From: an uncultured Pleurocapsa sp.
GTDB taxonomy: Bacteria; Cyanobacteriota; Cyanobacteriia; Cyanobacteriales; Xenococcaceae
DNA length: 42,459 bases
Direction: 5' to 3'
Assembly (NCBI GenBank): GCA_938015355.1
Contig: CALLPS010000261.1
Span: 1 to 42,459 of the forward strand
Shown here: piece after piece, positions 40,772 to 42,459 of the stretch
Position numbering within the stretch: position 1 is the first letter of the stretch
Layout: the number at the start of each line of letters is the position of its first letter
Translations under genes and position numbers: made by a program
Notes under the pieces: model-generated
Told to the model about the DNA's origin: nothing
The model's input: only the letters and a program-made list of their open reading frames with translations
Databases searched by the model: none

Positions 40772-41278
40772 GTGAAAGATAAAAAAGTATATCAAGTTGA
40801 TACAGGAGGACTAAGGGGTGAATTACCTCTGACTGATTCTCAAAAAGCCAAAATATCAGAGTACATAAAATTAGTAGAATCAGGCGCACCATTTAAAGTA
40901 AGTGTGATTAGGTGGGTTGACGACCTAGAAATGAATATTGCTTATAACCCAGGATTTGATTTACTTAATATTGGTAGTGATGTAATGCCAGCAACTACAC
41001 TTAAAGAGAAAGGCACTCTTACAGCAAATAGTAGACTTACTTGGAAAAGCTCTATTGCACACGAATTAGTTGGGCATAGAGAAGCAGCATTGGCGAGTAA
41101 TACACAATTAGAAGATCCATTAGAGGAAGCTCAAGCTAGTATAAGGGCAGCTAGGTTTGCTCCCTCCCTTTCCTCTACTGAGAGATATACTTTACTTAGG
41201 GATGGTATTACTAGATTATACAAAGCTGGGATTAAAGTCCGTCAAGTTAAAAACATACTTCATATAACAAGTCGGTAG
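40772..41278 (+). CDS. Small HELVGH putative metallopeptidase-like / polymorphic-toxin-domain-like protein
   Basis: WKSSIAHELVGHREAALASNTQLEDPLEEAQASIRAARFAPSLSSTERYTLLRDGITRLYKAG; GTG start 18 nt after the integrase stop. Confidence 0.6.
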   Translation: MKDKKVYQVDTGGLRGELPLTDSQKAKISEYIKLVESGAPFKVSVIRWVDDLEMNIAYNPGFDLLNIGSDVMPATTLKEKGTLTANSRLTWKSSIAHELVGHREAALASNTQLEDPLEEAQASIRAARFAPSLSSTERYTLLRDGITRLYKAGIKVRQVKNILHITSR

Positions 41279-41284
41279 ATAGCA

Positions 41285-41590
41285 ATGAAAAACTTAAACT
41301 ACAAAATACAAGATTGGTTTGAACATCCTAACTTTGGAATAATTGTTAGTATTGCTAATCCTCAACTTGACAAGTTCTCTAAGGATGAAATTAAAGGTCT
41401 AGTTGGCGATTGTATAGCTATCTTAGATGCGGAAACTCAACAAAAGAAATGGATACAAGTATCTCAAGTTGAAGTTTCTACTTCGATTATTGATAAAAAG
41501 AATGTTCATATTTGCTTGGGTAATTCAATTAAGCTTTCAGATATTAAGCCCAATTCAGATATTGTCTTATCTAAAAAAATCTTAGTTTAG
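41285..41590 (+). CDS. Hypothetical protein, candidate partner of the HELVGH protein
   Basis: 101-aa ORF starting 6 nt after the stop of the upstream gene: MKNLNYKIQDWFEHPNFGIIVSIANPQLDKFSKDEIKGLVGDCIAILDAETQQKKWIQVSQVEV. Confidence 0.6.
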   Translation: MKNLNYKIQDWFEHPNFGIIVSIANPQLDKFSKDEIKGLVGDCIAILDAETQQKKWIQVSQVEVSTSIIDKKNVHICLGNSIKLSDIKPNSDIVLSKKILV

Positions 41591-41596
41591 AAAAAC

Positions 41597-41974
41597 CTAA
41601 GATAACTTATCTAATTGTTCGTTAACTGTTGCTATTTGCGACTCAACTTGTCTGAGTTGAGACTTAAGAGTGTCTTGTCTAGAATTAAGCTTGTCTCTTA
41701 AATTACATAGCCTAGTGCGAATAGATGAGATAGGGCGTTCTTGCCTGTTGTATAACTCCCTTTGTATCTGTGTCTCTTGAGTATCAGAAAACTCTACAAA
41801 ATCAGGAGATAAGTGATTGAGATTGTGATTGGGAATAGCGGGTAGACTCTCTACAGCAGGTCTTGAATTTTCCAATTCATAAGCATTCAACTCTTGTTCG
41901 GCTTCTAAGGTATGCACGTAAGGAGTAAAAGACCCTTCATTTTCCATTGCGGGATGTTGATGATAGTTATTCAT
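41597..41974 (-). CDS. Hypothetical coiled-coil protein
   Basis: C-terminal RTRLCNLRDKLNSRQDTLKSQLRQVESQIATVNEQLDKLS heptad-like; no recognised family. Confidence 0.6.
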   Translation of the reverse strand: MNNYHQHPAMENEGSFTPYVHTLEAEQELNAYELENSRPAVESLPAIPNHNLNHLSPDFVEFSDTQETQIQRELYNRQERPISSIRTRLCNLRDKLNSRQDTLKSQLRQVESQIATVNEQLDKLS

Positions 41975-42138
41975 TTATTTTCGTTACTAATTAATTCTAA
42001 AAGTTCTCTTCGGATCAAACCCGTAATAGTTAATCCCTTCCTATGACAATAATTACGTAGTCTGTCTTTGTCTTCTGTAGTTAGATAGGAAACTACTTGC
42101 TCGTATTCACGTTCTTTAGTTTTATATTTACTTGTCAT
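41971..42138 (-). CDS. Small ribbon-helix-helix-like protein (55 aa)
   Basis: MTSKYKTKEREYEQVVSYLTTEDKDRLRNYCHRKGLTITGLIRRELLELISNENK*; stop overlaps the next start (ATGA). Not in the ORF track. Confidence 0.6.
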   Translation of the reverse strand: MTSKYKTKEREYEQVVSYLTTEDKDRLRNYCHRKGLTITGLIRRELLELISNENK

Positions 42139-42253
42139 TTTCTATTGATTTGAAATTATAGATTATAAATCTTTTAAACTCTTCTTTTATAGAATTACTT
42201 AGTTTGGGATTACTTTCTATTTTTAATAATGTTTCATTTAATCGTTTATTCAT
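42128..42253 (-). CDS. Small hypothetical ORF (41 aa) upstream of the RHH-like gene
   Basis: MNKRLNETLLKIESNPKLSNSIKEEFKRFIIYNFKSIENDK*; 3' end overlaps the start of the 55-aa ORF. Confidence 0.4.
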   Translation of the reverse strand: MNKRLNETLLKIESNPKLSNSIKEEFKRFIIYNFKSIENDK

Positions 42254-42344
42254 TTTTTTAGCCTTCTCTATATAGTTCTATATAACCACCTGAAGGGGCG
42301 ACACAAGAGGGTTAAAAGCAAGTCAGGAGAGAGATTGAGTAAAG

Positions 42345-42369
42345 TAGTCTCCCAAAAAATGAGAGACTA
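42345..42369. repeat. Short inverted repeat upstream of the terminal ORF
   Basis: TAGTCTC (42345-42351) and GAGACTA (42363-42369), 11-nt loop. Confidence 0.45.
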
Positions 42370-42399
42370 TTATCAATAATCTTTTTTGTTGAAAACGTA

Positions 42400-42459
42400 A
42401 TGATTCAACTTCCTGAATTATATAGTAAACACCTCAAAAAACAATTTAGTTATTCTCAG
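42400..42459 (+). mobile_element. Start of a probable IS4-like transposase ORF, truncated by window end
   Basis: MIQLPELYSKHLKKQFSYSQ... is open to the window end and resembles N-termini of cyanobacterial IS4-type transposases (LPELYxKHLxxxLxxSQ). Confidence 0.45.

Overview
The window is cyanobacterial chromosomal DNA. This rests on psaC, petG, a cytM-like cytochrome, rpaA, menG, many GCGATCGC (HIP1) octamers and gene families typical of the phylum. Most of it is housekeeping or photosynthesis DNA. Four stretches stand out. (1) A carotenoid-type neighbourhood (about 13.0-18.6 kb) holds an ABA4-like membrane protein, a Pds/Zds-like FAD desaturase and, divergent from it, an unusually large (797 aa) carotenoid-cleavage-oxygenase-like protein. 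(2) A tightly coupled three-gene operon (35.1-39.1 kb) encodes a homocitrate/isopropylmalate-synthase-like enzyme without the C-terminal regulatory domain, an isopropylmalate-dehydrogenase-like enzyme and a fused LeuD-LeuC-like dehydratase. It is a candidate 2-oxoacid chain-elongation pathway, possibly homophenylalanine (Hph)-like. (3) An accessory island begins next to tRNA-Gly(GCC) (39.2 kb to the window end). It has a tyrosine recombinase, a small HELVGH protein with an adjacent small ORF (candidate toxin/immunity-like pair), overlapping mini-ORFs including a possible ribbon-helix-helix protein, and the start of a probable IS transposase. (4) Several gene remnants occur: an RND adaptor C-terminus, an ORF interrupted by an in-frame stop, and a tetrapyrrole-methylase-like N-terminus. 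The supplied ORF track missed petG (38 aa) and several other small ORFs. All assignments come from reading the sequence; no database search was run.
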